Of a DNA stretch of 41,052 nt, positions 1-11,246 are shown one piece after another. Under the pieces are notes generated by a model, which was not told where the DNA came from, ran no database searches, and was given only the letters and a program-made list of their open reading frames with translations. Both the position numbers and the translations under genes were made by a program. Source of the stretch: Elysia marginata (Eukaryota > Mollusca > Gastropoda > Plakobranchidae); the NCBI GenBank assembly GCA_019649035.1, contig BMAT01004146.1, forward strand, positions 349,984-391,035. The letters run 5' to 3'. Position 1 is the first letter of the stretch. Each line of letters begins with the position of its first letter.

Positions 1-348
1 TAATGATGGACTGGGCTTGTAAAAATTTCAACCAATAACCCTCCCCCCGCCTCCCCATTAAAAAAATCAACTGTAGTGCTCATTTCCGAAAAAAACCCAA
101 TATTTTTCGCCTTATAGAATTTAGAAAGAACGTACAAACTATCTTCTACCTTGTGAAAGACATTGGTCCAGCAGTAAGCACTTAATGTCCTAAGAGGCAC
201 AGGTTTTTTGCATTCGACTGTAACCTAGAAGAGAGATATTGATACAAACTGATGGGAGGGCGGGCTAAGAACATATAAGCTGAATAAATAATTTAAAAGT
301 CAAGATAGCTATGCACGTGGGTTATAGGTACAATGAATTTGATTATAC

Positions 349-394
<46 letters not shown>
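349..394. repeat. (GA)n microsatellite
   Basis: An almost pure GA dinucleotide run of about 45 bp with one AAAG interruption near its start. It is the first of several long GA/CT tracts in the window. Open frames through such tracts (Arg-Glu repeats) are artefacts. Confidence 0.95.
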
Positions 395-396
<2 letters not shown>

Positions 397-744
397 AAGT
401 AGCTATAGTAATAAGTGGAGGTAGCTAAAAGAGAACTTAACCGGTAGACAGTTAATAGATAAAGCGCACAATTGATTCAAAGATATATTGATATCATTAG
501 AAAAGCGAAGAGGTGATAGGTAATTGACCTAACGCGAGAGAAAAGCCTTTATTTCACACGAAAACAAAAAAGACAGAGAAATGGATATATAGAGATATAC
601 GTTTAAAACTGTATAAGTACTTGTAATAAAAGTGCTCAACGTTTTAAATCAAACGGGGCTATCATCTAGTACTGAAAATTTACTTACAATTTAGGCTTGC
701 TACTCTATGTTTCATACGTCTCCTGCCGGGAATCACTCTTAAAA

Positions 745-830
745 ATATAGATCGTTAGACAGACAGATAGAAAGATAGATAGGCAGATAGATAGGTTGAT
801 AGATAGAGAGAGAGACAGAGAGAGAGAGAA

Positions 831-863
<33 letters not shown>

Positions 864-893
864 TAAAGAGAGAAAGAGAGAGGTGAGAGAACA
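745..893. repeat. compound GATA/GACA and GA microsatellite
   Basis: Imperfect GATA and GACA tetramers (from about 749) pass into GA/GAAA repeats ending near 893. The 122-codon frame from 796 to 1164 reads only Arg-Glu-Lys repeats here and is not a gene. Confidence 0.9.
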
Positions 894-980
894 CCGAGGA
901 AAGGATTACAGCAAGAAACTAGAAATTTACATCAATATGAGAAAGAACGTGTCGGTTGGGCATGATCAAGGACTTGAGGG

Positions 981-985
981 TGAGA

Positions 986-1049
<64 letters not shown>
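981..1049. repeat. (GA)n microsatellite
   Basis: A nearly uninterrupted GA run of about 68 bp, lying 90 bp after the compound repeat. Confidence 0.95.
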
Positions 1050-1052
<3 letters not shown>

Positions 1053-2000
1053 TTTTAAAGTTACATCATGTACCCGTATTTATAGACTGAAACAATTTGG
1101 TCTACGACTTACAGTACAGACAATAGAGCATTGGAAATATCTGGCAAATTTAGAAGGAAGATAAAAAAGTTTTTATTTGTGAACTTAAAAAAATATAATC
1201 GACGAGAGATACATCAATGTAAACGGTGACAGGTCTGAAAGAGAATGTACTTCATTAGATTTTCTCATAGCTCAAACTTGGAAAGTTTTAAAGCCATTCT
1301 TGGTCTCAGAATTCTATGTTCTAACGTTATCGGCATTACAAATGGGCAGGCAATAATTTTACAGTTACTACCAAAAAGTGATAGACAATCTTTGAATGTG
1401 ACAGTACGCTTTAAACGGATGGCACCTCACAATATGGCCTATCTAATTATGGCAAACTGAAAAATCTAGGAGAAAATAAAATTGTAGTTTATAGATGGCA
1501 TGAGCACTGAGTACAAAGTCATATATGCGCTCCCAACTACTTCAATGGAATATCTTAACAGTACAGGTTTCTGTAGAACACTAGGTAGCCATCTAGGTTA
1601 CGCTCTCTCCAGAAGGTCTTACCCTAGATCATTTTCATAAAAATTTCTAATCTGCTTTTCCTTAATATTAATGAACAAGTGATTGTTGTTTTTTGTGACT
1701 TTGCATACAGATATTTATAGACGCGAGGAAATAAAATACTTTTAGGCAATTACCATCGTAAATTTCAGTCCCTTCATAATCCATTTCATTATTTTTAAGA
1801 GCCAAATAAAATAAACCACACCTTTATTGCGTAATTGTAAAAAGAGTTTAAAATTAAAACTTTTCATAAAAGTAGCAGCATTTTCTGGATCTCTGCCTCA
1901 ATTGACGATTCTGTCTTTATATCACATGCAGCAGTTCAGATCTTTTGTAACTCAGCTTCATTTAACGGCCATGCTATTTTTGCTCTCATATACTACCCAC
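1050..2000. other. non-coding AT-rich stretch
   Basis: I see no supported gene here. A 71-codon frame at 1245-1460 has no recognisable motif, no clear splice sites and ordinary AT-rich composition, so I regard it as chance. Confidence 0.5.
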
Positions 2001-2185
2001 CGTTAGTTTGATGTCCTCCAGCATACGTAGCTTGCCTCGACCCGGCACATGTGGCACTGTGGACTTGATGCGGAAGCCATACCTCTCCCAGGTCTCCTCG
2101 GGATCCCAGTAATCTCGGCAAGACCCAGACTGTTCAGCACCCATGTCAGGCAAGGGAGGGCTTGCTCGAATCTTGTATAGCGGTC
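2001..2185 (-). CDS. orphan minus-strand exon of the shared domain
   Basis: On the minus strand this is bounded by a good acceptor (TTTTCCCGGCAG, ending at 2186) and a donor (ACG|GTGGGT, at 2000). It begins with two bases completing a codon, gives 61 further codons and ends in phase 0. The translation contains ETWERYGFRIKSTVP followed by KLRMLEDIKLT. This aligns with DSWKKYGVRIQFTDP...VKLGTPLT of gene 3 and DTWAMYGIRISATDP...VNLGSPVV of gene 2, so it is the first half of the shared domain. No continuing minus-strand exon is visible down to base 1. Gene 1 on the plus strand lacks exactly this part. A direct join to the gene 1 exon at 7769 fails on phase (0 against a required 2 leftover bases). 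It may therefore be an inverted or misassembled gene 1 exon with a missing small exon, or part of an opposing paralogue. Confidence 0.6.
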
Positions 2186-2367
2186 CTGCCGGGAAAAGCA
2201 ATCAGTCATGTGACAGGCATTAAGATTTTGTTCACAATTCTAGAACTGTCCGAAAACTAACAAGAAAATAGTCATGACTGTTGAACCATACCATATTTTT
2301 TATCAGGTAGAGGTAAAAGTAACACCATTGAATTTGTTGCTCTATTTCAGCACCTTACTGAACGCAC

Positions 2368-3020
2368 TGATGAGCGCCATGGGCTCCAAGGTGGTGGCCC
2401 TCGTTAAATGTCGGTCAGAGCTGGAGACCAGAGCTGTTGTGAGGTTTTTGTGCATTAAAGGAAGGAATCTACCCGAAATTTATTTTGAAGTTGTTGAAAC
2501 TTGTAGTAAGAATGCTATATCAGAGACTGAAACTAAGCGGGACTCAATGACTTAGAAACACCCGTCTATGCCTGTTTCAAGGAAAAAAATCCTAAATATA
2601 AAGATCAGCATGTTAATTGATGGCAACAGTCTTTTAGGACACAAAAGCTGTAATTCTGCTCAATGTTTTGCCTGAAAGACAGTGTTTTAATACTCAATTA
2701 TATCGCAAAACACTTGATCAGCTTAGAAACGCAGTTAGCCGAGAAAGACACGACTTCATGAAAATAGGCGATGTTTTTAGTATGACAACGTAAACGAAAG
2801 CTTACAAATGAATGACTTCAACACTTGGCACCCTCCTATTTTCAACTGTTTGGATTCTTAAAGTACTCTTTTAGGTGGAAACAAGCTTGGTACCGGTACT
2901 GATGAGGACGTCATTGGTAAAGCTCAAGACTGGTTTTCTATGCTTGACGAACCTTTTTTAGGTAAGTTATCTGTATGTATTCACTGGCACTATACGCTGG
3001 GAAAAATATATTCGTCTTCA
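2368..3020 (+). pseudogene. mariner-type transposase relic
   Basis: A decayed Tc1/mariner-superfamily transposase in several frames. At 2415-2530 an N-terminal helix-turn-helix segment reads RAVVRFLCIKGRNLPEIY followed by VVETCSKNAIS, the pattern seen in mariner DNA-binding domains. At about 2670-2800 a segment reads LYRKTLDQLRNAVSRERH, the part just before the second catalytic Asp. At about 2828-2875 HLAPSYFQLFGFLK matches the family motif DLAPSDFHLFGPLK, with the Asp replaced by Tyr. At 2875-2961 GTDEDVIGKAQDWFSMLDE matches the C-terminal part. Frameshifts, stops and deletions separate the parts, and the stretch between the HTH and the middle segment is largely gone. It is long dead. I first read 2352-2443 and 2875-2961 as host exons because they have splice-like ends, but the colinear family matches favour a transposon. 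I did not find the terminal inverted repeats. Confidence 0.8.
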
Positions 3021-4938
3021 CTGAAAAGTAGCTAAAAAGTAAATATCCGTTATGCGTGAATCTTAAGGAACAGCGATTTTTTACGCTCATTTCAATCTGC
3101 TAACTATACATTCTTGTTCCTTAAAATTATTAACCATTACATAGTCCATTAAAGCTCAATGGATTTGCAAAACAAGTAATACTTTATTAAAAAAAACCTA
3201 TAATAATAAATTTTTATTGAATTGCCTAATATGATTATAGTGTAAGAAATTTCACCTGCTCTCTATTTTCAAGATGAAATTTGGACATAGGCCTATTTAT
3301 CATTAAATGTTTCATTCTAGAAAAAATACAGCTTAAAAATTATTACTATTAACCTACCTTTAGCTGACATGAAAATCGAAGATCTATTGAAGTCCGGAAG
3401 AATTGTATAACTGTTTATATTCATTAAAAAATACGGCAGAAGCGGCAACAAAATACTTAGCTCAAACTTCTGATTTTAGACAACTTTAGTACTATAGTTT
3501 AAACATTACTGTTGGAAGATACTTCAAAGAAAAATTATTTTGCTCGAATAATTTTTGAATATTGGCTTTTATTAGAGATAAATTTTTTTCTAAATTTAGA
3601 TCTTGATACAAGATATTTACGACAATAATTAACTTGTTCACCCAAGCGCTGCATTAAAGAGAACCTTATAAACCTAAATGTAGGCTTTGTCGCACGATCT
3701 AAATCCTCGACTCTAGCGTGTTGACTTTTTCTATAATCACTTATCATTCAATCCAGGTGGGTTTTCTCTGGGTTGTTAATGTACTAACATAAGCTATCAA
3801 AGCAATTTAACATCCTAAATATCATATACGCTAAACTAAAACTAAAAAAAAAAAAAAGAGGTAATTGGATCATCCTTGTTATTATAAATTGAATGATGTT
3901 TTGGTTTTCTATTATGATTTAGTTTCTGTTTGAATGCTCGCTTCCGCCTAAAACATGAGAAAAAACTAACTATTTTTAGTAGAACTAAGACAATTAGAGT
4001 TCGGGTTTTTGTGGCACTAAATCGTACAACGCGAGGTGTGAAATTCTGTTGCGAAGAAATTGAAGAGTATCTGAGAGACCAACAAGCATGAATTTTTGGT
4101 TATAGGTGTTATTCAATCTATTCACTATAATTGCTATTTGCTCCTACTAGCTGCCTTTTCTGGGTCGTTTGTAATGACTTGATATTACTAATAGAGACCT
4201 TAAGCACACGCAACGTGTCTCACTGCGCATACGTGAAAGTCGAAAAGTAGGTCGAGTAAACTCCAAAAACAAAGGAATCCAGTCTGTAAAAATAGACCCA
4301 CAGACATCCCCGTCATGCTCACGCGTTGCTTCTTAAAGTCCGTATTAGACCCATCAAACCCAAATCTTCAACAAATTAAATTTTGAAATCTAAGAATAAA
4401 CTTTTGATGAAAAAGAAACGTCTCTTACAAGCCTTTTTAAACCTATGAAATCCATTGTTATCCTTTCATGTTTTAACATAGTTTCAATCAAGACGCATAG
4501 AGCCTTTGGTCTCCGGATGAACTGTTTGTTTGCAGCTTAATTACAATTAAGTTTTTTTTTCTAAGTTTGGACCTCTTTCAAACGGCATTGGCATCGAAAA
4601 CTACTGTTAATGTAGTAGGGTGCAGCTGATAAGGGGTAAGTCATTGACAAAGGTATACTGTCATAGTTATGGTATTATCCTAACCCTGCCACGAATTATC
4701 CTAAGTGTGGATTCTGTCCCAATGGTTCAAAAATACAAAAACCTTACTGGTGTCCAGGAACTTTCTTAGACGGGGAGAGCTTAGTTTTACAGGCATAAAT
4801 TTATCTTTTGCAGCATGGTAACTTAAAGGATTTCATGTTTCTCACTTTCCAAACCATGGCCTAGTGATGGAACGCATGCCAACCGTCCCCTGCCCCTCCT
4901 CCTCTTTTCTTTGATTAGAGGATACGAAATGCTATTTT

Positions 4939-4942
<4 letters not shown>

Positions 4943-4986
<44 letters not shown>
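4943..4986. repeat. (GA)n microsatellite
   Basis: Pure AG dinucleotide run of about 44 bp. The Arg-Glu frame running through it is not a gene. Confidence 0.95.
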
Positions 4987-4987
<1 letters not shown>

Positions 4988-5344
4988 AAAAACCCGGAGA
5001 AAAGCGAAAGCCGTTTTCTATTTTTCTGTTATGCTTTCATATATATAATTTTTTACGTGGTAACTAAAAACCGTGATCAACGTTTTAATAAAAGATATGT
5101 CATATACAGATTACAAATTATGCACCTATACTTTTTTGCAAGAAAATTAATATAGCAATTCAAGAACATTTTTTGCCTACTACTCTTAGTTAAATTAGTT
5201 TAATCCTTATCTTTTTTCTATACACTTATATAGATTTACAATGTGTTAAACTGTAATAAATTTATTAAATATACCTATATTGAACAATTACAATAAAAAA
5301 TTGTTTATGTTTAGCTCTACATATCTGTACGTTTTTATGACAAT

Positions 5345-5398
5345 GGTGTAAATCGAGTTTCCCATGTTGGGATCAATAAAATTTATCTTATCTTAACT
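5345..5398 (+). mobile_element. 3' tail of a non-LTR retroelement (LINE or SINE)
   Basis: The stretch holds a small hairpin (TCCCA-tgt-TGGGA), then ATCAATAAAATT and the short repeat TATCTTATCTTA. A terminal stem-loop followed by GATCAATAAA and a short A/T-rich repeat is the usual 3' end of CR1/L2-like non-LTR elements in animals. No reverse-transcriptase body is visible upstream, so this is a 5'-truncated copy. A related tail lies on the other strand near 26760-26815. Confidence 0.6.
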
Positions 5399-6818
5399 CT
5401 GGAAAGGAAGCAACTTTCAAAACTGATAAGACAAAGTTTTTTTTCTGGAACCTTTGTCTCAATATGTTTTAAAAGGTTTATATTCCTGATCCTCACGTAT
5501 ACCTGTCACCCTTTTTTCTTATTCTGTAGGTATTTGCTCGGCGTTGAAAGCCTAATGTCGTGTTTAAACACTATGATACGGAATGGGAAGCTCTAATCAT
5601 TAGTATTGTATCGACAACAAACTTTTGATCGTTTTCCAACATCATCTTACTATAAATTATAATTCTGTTATGTTCAAACATAATGCAATATCGAAAAATG
5701 GGGTCAAAACACATATACTCCTCTTTATTTGAATACGGCAGACTTGGCCCACATCATTTTACCGTACATTCATGAATATATAAAGAATGAAATGTAGCTT
5801 TGGTGCCTTTGCGAGATATTAGAGTAAAAAACAAAAATCTGGTACGAGTTACTTTCGCGGCCTAATGATCATCAACTTCATAATACAAAATTATTATAGA
5901 GAGCAAAATGTTTTAACGTATTTCAGGAAATTTATTACAATAAACTATTTTTGCACGAATGAAAACAGGGTAAAAGCTATAACATTCCATAAAATCAACG
6001 GAAGTGTTTAAATAAATTAAGGAACTATTATAAATATGAAATGAAAAAAAAAACTAATAAAAAATTTGTCGTCTATTTTCCGGCATTGAAACATCAATGG
6101 GTCTTGATATAATGACATATCTAAAATGACATAAAAGTTTTCACTCAAAAGTTTAAACAAAATTTTAAAAGGCTAGATTCAATAAGACCATCTGGGCTTA
6201 GATCCAAATCTACATCAACCGAGATTCTAGATCTACATTTTCATAAACATTAAATATACAGATCATGGACAAAAAACCATTGAGCTAGATGTAGAGAGAT
6301 CTAGATTTAAAAGAAAATCGAAAGCTGTTGGGTTCAAAAGGGTAGTATTGTTGTCTGTGATCGAGTAAAAAACCTAGAATTCCGAGTAATTAGAATGATT
6401 CGATCAGTCCCGTATTGAACTGGCATTTTAGCCCATTTAACACATGCCAAATGGACAGTTTTAAGATTCTTTGGGTCAACCCTAAACCCCAGCTTGAGCA
6501 AAAATACATATACAAAGAATATATTAACTTCAGGTAAGCTTGTTATTAAAATTTTCATTGAGGGTTGACATAATTGAAGAGAAGATTAATTTTATTTTAT
6601 TTGTTAGTTTCTTGAAGTTAACGCGCAAACAAGATAAAGAAGATATAATTATAATGACTCTACTTTATCCGCTCTATTTCTTTTCTTTAACTCCTGTCTT
6701 CTCCTGCTTAACTTTCTCTTCTCTCTCATTCTTATTTCCTTTCTCGTGTTATTCATCTTCTTCTTTGCTAGTTCTCTCTTCCTCTATTTTTCTAGCCTGT
6801 TTTTATTTCACTGCAATT

Positions 6819-6859
<41 letters not shown>
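6819..6859. repeat. (CAT)n microsatellite
   Basis: About 13 uninterrupted trinucleotide units (CAT/ATC). It gives a run of isoleucines in an open frame that is otherwise unsupported. Confidence 0.95.
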
Positions 6860-7768
6860 AATTGTATAATATAATCATTACTTTTACTGTTGAGATTGTA
6901 GCTTAAGGTTGTGACTCTTTCGCTTGTGCTGATAAAGAAAGATTTTTTTTCAGGAATGTCATAGAAAATATCAGAACTGTAGCAAGGATTTCGTGTTATG
7001 TCTGTTAAATTGAGTTTTTAAATTTCAAATAAATGGCCCTAAAATAAAAAAATGAGTCACCCTCAAAACTCTTGTGCACCACCAAAGCCGAAAGATTTTC
7101 AATTTTGTGAAATAAAATTTACAACAACAGATAATGCTTTAGCTTAAAATGAGACATAGGCTTAGAGTCTATTTATAACAGCTTTTTTGTTTGGTATCGC
7201 CTAAGGTACTTTGTCCGTCATCAGAAACGACAGAGTCATGACCTTTTCTCACAGCCTCAATTACAATAAATGTAAAATATCCTCGCTACTCATTTTACCA
7301 CGAAGACATCATAACCTGTTTGTGTTCTCAATATACTCACTATTTTTATTTTGTAAGAAAGTTATTTTGTAAAATCTTGTACCACCTATTGTGTTTGCTG
7401 TACGAGAATGCTCCTCTTTAAACTTTTCAATCTTACCAACTCCACCCGGTCCAGTCTATGTTTTTCTGTGATATTTTGATTGAAAATTTTCTCGTGGCAC
7501 TAACCTGCCTGCAATCTTTTCAAAATTCTCGGCTGGCCTTTTTTATTGTGTAAATTCAGTGATGTAGCCATGTATGTCAAATGTGTTATGTTATGAACAA
7601 AGCTTTAGTTACCTTTTGCAAATACGTAGTTAAATGTTAGACAATGTATTAGGTAACAAAAGTACGGCGACAGACGCCTGAAGCTTCGTTTTTCTCAAAT
7701 CACTCTGACCATTCTAAAAAAAAACTTTTAGATTCTTAACATTTCTATTTTTTTGTGTGAAACACCAG

Positions 7769-10700
7769 ACTATGCATCCGAACAGGACAGGCTCAGGAAC
7801 ATTCAGACTTTATTGTGAGGATATGGACAAATCTGTACCACAAGGTGATATCTACTATACTTTTCTGTAATGGTTCAGGTTCTAATACTTGACCGATTGT
7901 TAACTTTTGATGTTAAAATCTCTTAGTCTTACAAAGACTTCTAATCTTCCTTTTTTTTTATTACAAAAGGGGGTTTAAACACAGGAAACAACAACCCACT
8001 TTCCCTTCACTTCCTTTTTTTAGAATACACATTTTAACAACAGATTGAAAATAAAACAACCATACCAACACAAAGAACAATATTTTAAGGAGCGGGAAGT
8101 GCGCGAAGCCGGTAGATAATCCAGCGCAATCTAGAAAGCAATGCAGAGTAAAATGTTAACAGTATAAATATAAAGCTTATAATACAACATTTGTCATGAA
8201 TGTATGTAGGAAAACAACGAAGGAGAATGGCACGTGGTGGAAATGAAGTACCAGAACGTGGCTATTAAGTCGGACAGCGGTACCGTGGACTACCTGTACG
8301 GCGCGGACCTGATGGTCACTAGCGCTGGACAATTCGGCTTCAACTACCGCGCTGTGTCTAAGAAGCTTAGGAGATCAGAGAGGTCCAATACACAAGGCAA
8401 AATAGAGGTACATCGAGGTCTTATACGTATATGGAACACTTCTTTACGGTAGTCATCAGTTTTATCACAGAAAAGAAAACGTAAAGATAGGATCTAAGCT
8501 CAGAAGGTCAGAGTAGTCAAACATACGAAGCAAAATAGATTTATCACCCTTAAAAATAAGAGTTTATATACACCAACCTTTTCTTAAATCATCAGTTTTA
8601 AGACAAAAAACAATGTTCAACTACTGGTTGCCAGTTATGTCATGCTGCACAAATAGTTTTAGCTTGTTGATAGGTTGTATACGAATACATAGTATAGCGT
8701 TTTGTCCTACAAAAGGCCGACTGTTCCAGAAGTTTGGCGCAGAGCTCTTCTGCGGAATGGATCATTGTCACCCTAAATCAAGGATTTTTATTGCGGTCAT
8801 TAAGTCCTTGCCCTAAATGAACTATGGTCACATTCATCCATTGCACAAAAGAGTACTACTCTTAACTTCCGGAGAGTCCGCCATCTTCAGACAATAATTA
8901 TGCTCTGATTCAATAAAACAATATTTTCTTCTCTGCCTCGGTCTCAAAAGAAAACTAAGATCTTTTTTTATTCCTACTCACAGGTTAAACCCTCGTCAGA
9001 GTACCATTCCTTGACTGAATGGACCCAGAGCCCAGTACAAACCCAGGTAAATGTCCCATCCCCAACGACCTAGAATAAAAGTAGAAATAGGTTGCATGAT
9101 ATAGGTTTATTTTATTTCTAAAATACAAAGCGCAGGCTAGAGATGGGAAAATCAAACTTTGCCAATGATTGCCTACTATTATTCAGCTACGTTATTTGCG
9201 TTTCCTTTTAAGCATAGGTTCATGTTTTATAATGAGTCGTAGGCTTTCCTTCAATGCTAAAGTACTATAGTTTAATTTTAATGATTTCGTAGCGATTTTA
9301 GGTTGGATAAGTCATTTCAAATATTTTCCGTTGAAAATTGTAATTGACGAAGCAAGTTTTTTTAGAGTCTCGAAGTTCACATTTGAGAAGGCAATGGGTG
9401 GCGTTACTCAATGGTATTATTCACAGTTGTTTAGCCGGTGAAAATCTATCTGTTTAAAATGCGTAAGTGCTGTTCAAAAGATAAAGATTAGTTATGAACT
9501 GTCTCTGTCCATTATTAAATTAATTATAAAAAGGAAGCAACGCAATGGATATTTAACAGTTATATGTAATTGAAAACAGTTCAGTTGATTTTGATGAAAT
9601 TTACGTTCATATTTTAGTTTCGAAACGATCATTAAGTCCAATTTTTAAGTACCATTTTCCAGGAGATGCTAGTATATCATAGCCGACTCAAATTCGTTTC
9701 AATCAGGGCGACTTATAGTGAGGGGCCAAAGCATCCAAATGTGAGCAAGCGTGTTAATAAGGTTACATCTACCTGTCGTATTAATGTCTGTAAGTGGCTT
9801 GCGACAAAATACAAACTGGACAGCACTCAGTTTGTTGAGGAACACACTTTTGATACGTTAGTGTCAAACATTGGAGAAAGTCGGTGGTTTGTCCTTATAC
9901 TTCGCGCTGGTTTTTATCCTAATGCTACCGAATTGATAGCTAAATTGCTTAACAAGAGTTTCCATGACTTGCAGATAACCAACAACATCTGGCTAGGCAA
10001 CCACGCTGCAGCCCTAGACGCGCCCCAACAAGGCTACGACTGCCTGCTCAACACTTCTGACAACGCCCCGGTGTTTGTTTTGCAGCTGAACAGACCAATC
10101 ATTCTACGGAAATTCCCTATACCCATGGGAGTCAAGAACGTTATCGGGTGAGTGATATGTAGCAAGTTTTCCAAGACAGTGCATGTAGCAAGACCCTCAT
10201 TGTCAGCTGGATAGCATGAACGACCAGGGAAAAATCGTCACTGATAGCTAAATCTAGTAATTAAGGTTAAAGCTTTTGCTGGCCACATGCAAAAATGATT
10301 AGGTTTTTTTTGCAATGCATTCACAATGCAGGGTTTGGAAATACTCTTATTAAGCCTTTTTTTTTACATTTTTTTTTGGGTCGTAAACTCGGTTTTGCCT
10401 ATTTTTTTCTCTTGGCGCAAAATAGGGAGATGTTGCTCAGAAAAGTATAAGCTGATACAAAAAAAGACGCCAGAGTCTCTAACATACATAAAATGCCCAC
10501 AGTAAATACTTAACAGTCAGTAACTTGTTGGGAGATGATACAGGGAGTGAATACCAGGCTACGAAATATTCAACATCGCAATTAGACTTTGTGAGGACAC
10601 ACGAAATCGGAGACTTTTAACCCTTGGACGTCCATTGTAGGGTATTATATAAAACGTTTGGTGGTACTTGCGTTGGAATTGTTTTTAACTTTAAAGACTT

Positions 10701-11246
10701 CGGGTGCTGTATTTATATGCATGCTAATAAAGGAGGAATACGAGAAAGGAACTTTGAAAAACTAAAATCTTTCTCTTTATGTCTCTTTTCCTTGATCTCT
10801 CGGACTTTCTCTTCAGTCCTTTCTATGTTTGTGCGTGTCTTTTCGTGGGTGCTTGTAAGACTTTTTATACCAAATATAGTTATTTTGAGTTTTTGCACAC
10901 TCATTAATAACATATAAGGCCAGTTGTATCGTCTTAAATAAAAACGAACTCTTGCTTCGATTTCCCCGAACACACCACTACATGTACTTGTATTTTTGCT
11001 ACCAGGGACAAGAAACTGCACACCGCTGTGAGATGGCTGTGGGAGGCGAGCCTACGATGCGAGAAAATTCTAGTTTTCAGCAAGCACGGCAGTGCGAGGG
11101 CCGCCTCTCTCATGATTGCCTACATCTATGCCAGGAACCCAGACCTTACTTTCGAGGAAGCTGTCAAGTTTGTGGACAGCCGCTGTCCCATCCACAACCA
11201 GAAGGGCCTGAAAAGCAGCCTAGAGAATCTTTATCCTCGTGGTTAG
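7769..11246 (+). CDS. laforin-like protein with dead DSP phosphatase domain (5' partial)
   Basis: Five exons joined in a consistent frame: 7769-7844, 8210-8353, 8984-9046, 9663-10147 and 11006-11246 (stop TAG 11244-11246), about 335 residues from the first visible exon. The first three exons carry the second half of the shared domain (DFIVRIWTNLYHK, then EWHVVEMKYQN, GQFGFNYRA). The fourth adds a roughly 100-residue linker of unknown fold. The rest is a DSP fold: NIWLGNHAAALD, then the P-loop region KILVFSKHGSARAAS, then MIAYIYARNPDLTFEEAVKF. In active DSPs the P-loop is HCxxGxxR; here His is Phe and Cys is Ser (codon AGC, 11079-11081), while Gly and Arg remain. The general-acid Asp expected about 30 residues earlier is also absent. 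I infer a pseudophosphatase that binds rather than cleaves. Order and the NIWLG start recall laforin (glycan-binding CBM20 plus DSP), but glycan binding is unproven. The donor after GCT at 8353 (GTGTCT) is weak; GAG|GTACAT at 8407 also keeps frame. Confidence 0.75.
9663..9974 (+). CDS. possible linker extension of gene 1 exon 4
   Basis: Two acceptors keep frame with the preceding exon. One is TTTTCCAG at 9662, giving a 485-nt exon. The other is GACTTGCAG at 9974, giving a 173-nt exon beginning ITNNIWLG. The extra 104 codons have no stop, mixed codons unlike the flanking AT-rich introns, and a helical-looking segment (CRINVCKWLATKYKL, then NATELIAKLLNKSF). I recognise no domain. The tract upstream of 9662 is pyrimidine-rich and the better acceptor. 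It may be constitutive, alternatively spliced, or a chance open frame. Confidence 0.5.

Larger units (their letters stand above)
3021..7768. other. non-coding stretch with microsatellites and a LINE tail
   Basis: AT-rich, with no supported exon. It contains a (GA)n tract at 4943-4986, a non-LTR 3' tail at 5345-5398 and a (CAT)n tract at 6819-6859. If gene 1 has upstream plus-strand exons in this window they should lie here, but I could not find the expected first half of its domain. Confidence 0.5.

Noticed and set aside
796..1164. 122-codon frame rich in Arg and Glu
   Set aside because: It is the translation of GA/GAAA microsatellites.
2352..2961. Two host exons of an unknown protein (2352-2443 and 2875-2961)
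   Set aside because: Good acceptor and donor sequences suggested this, but the translations and the stretch between them match mariner transposase in order, with frameshifts, so a transposon relic explains them better.
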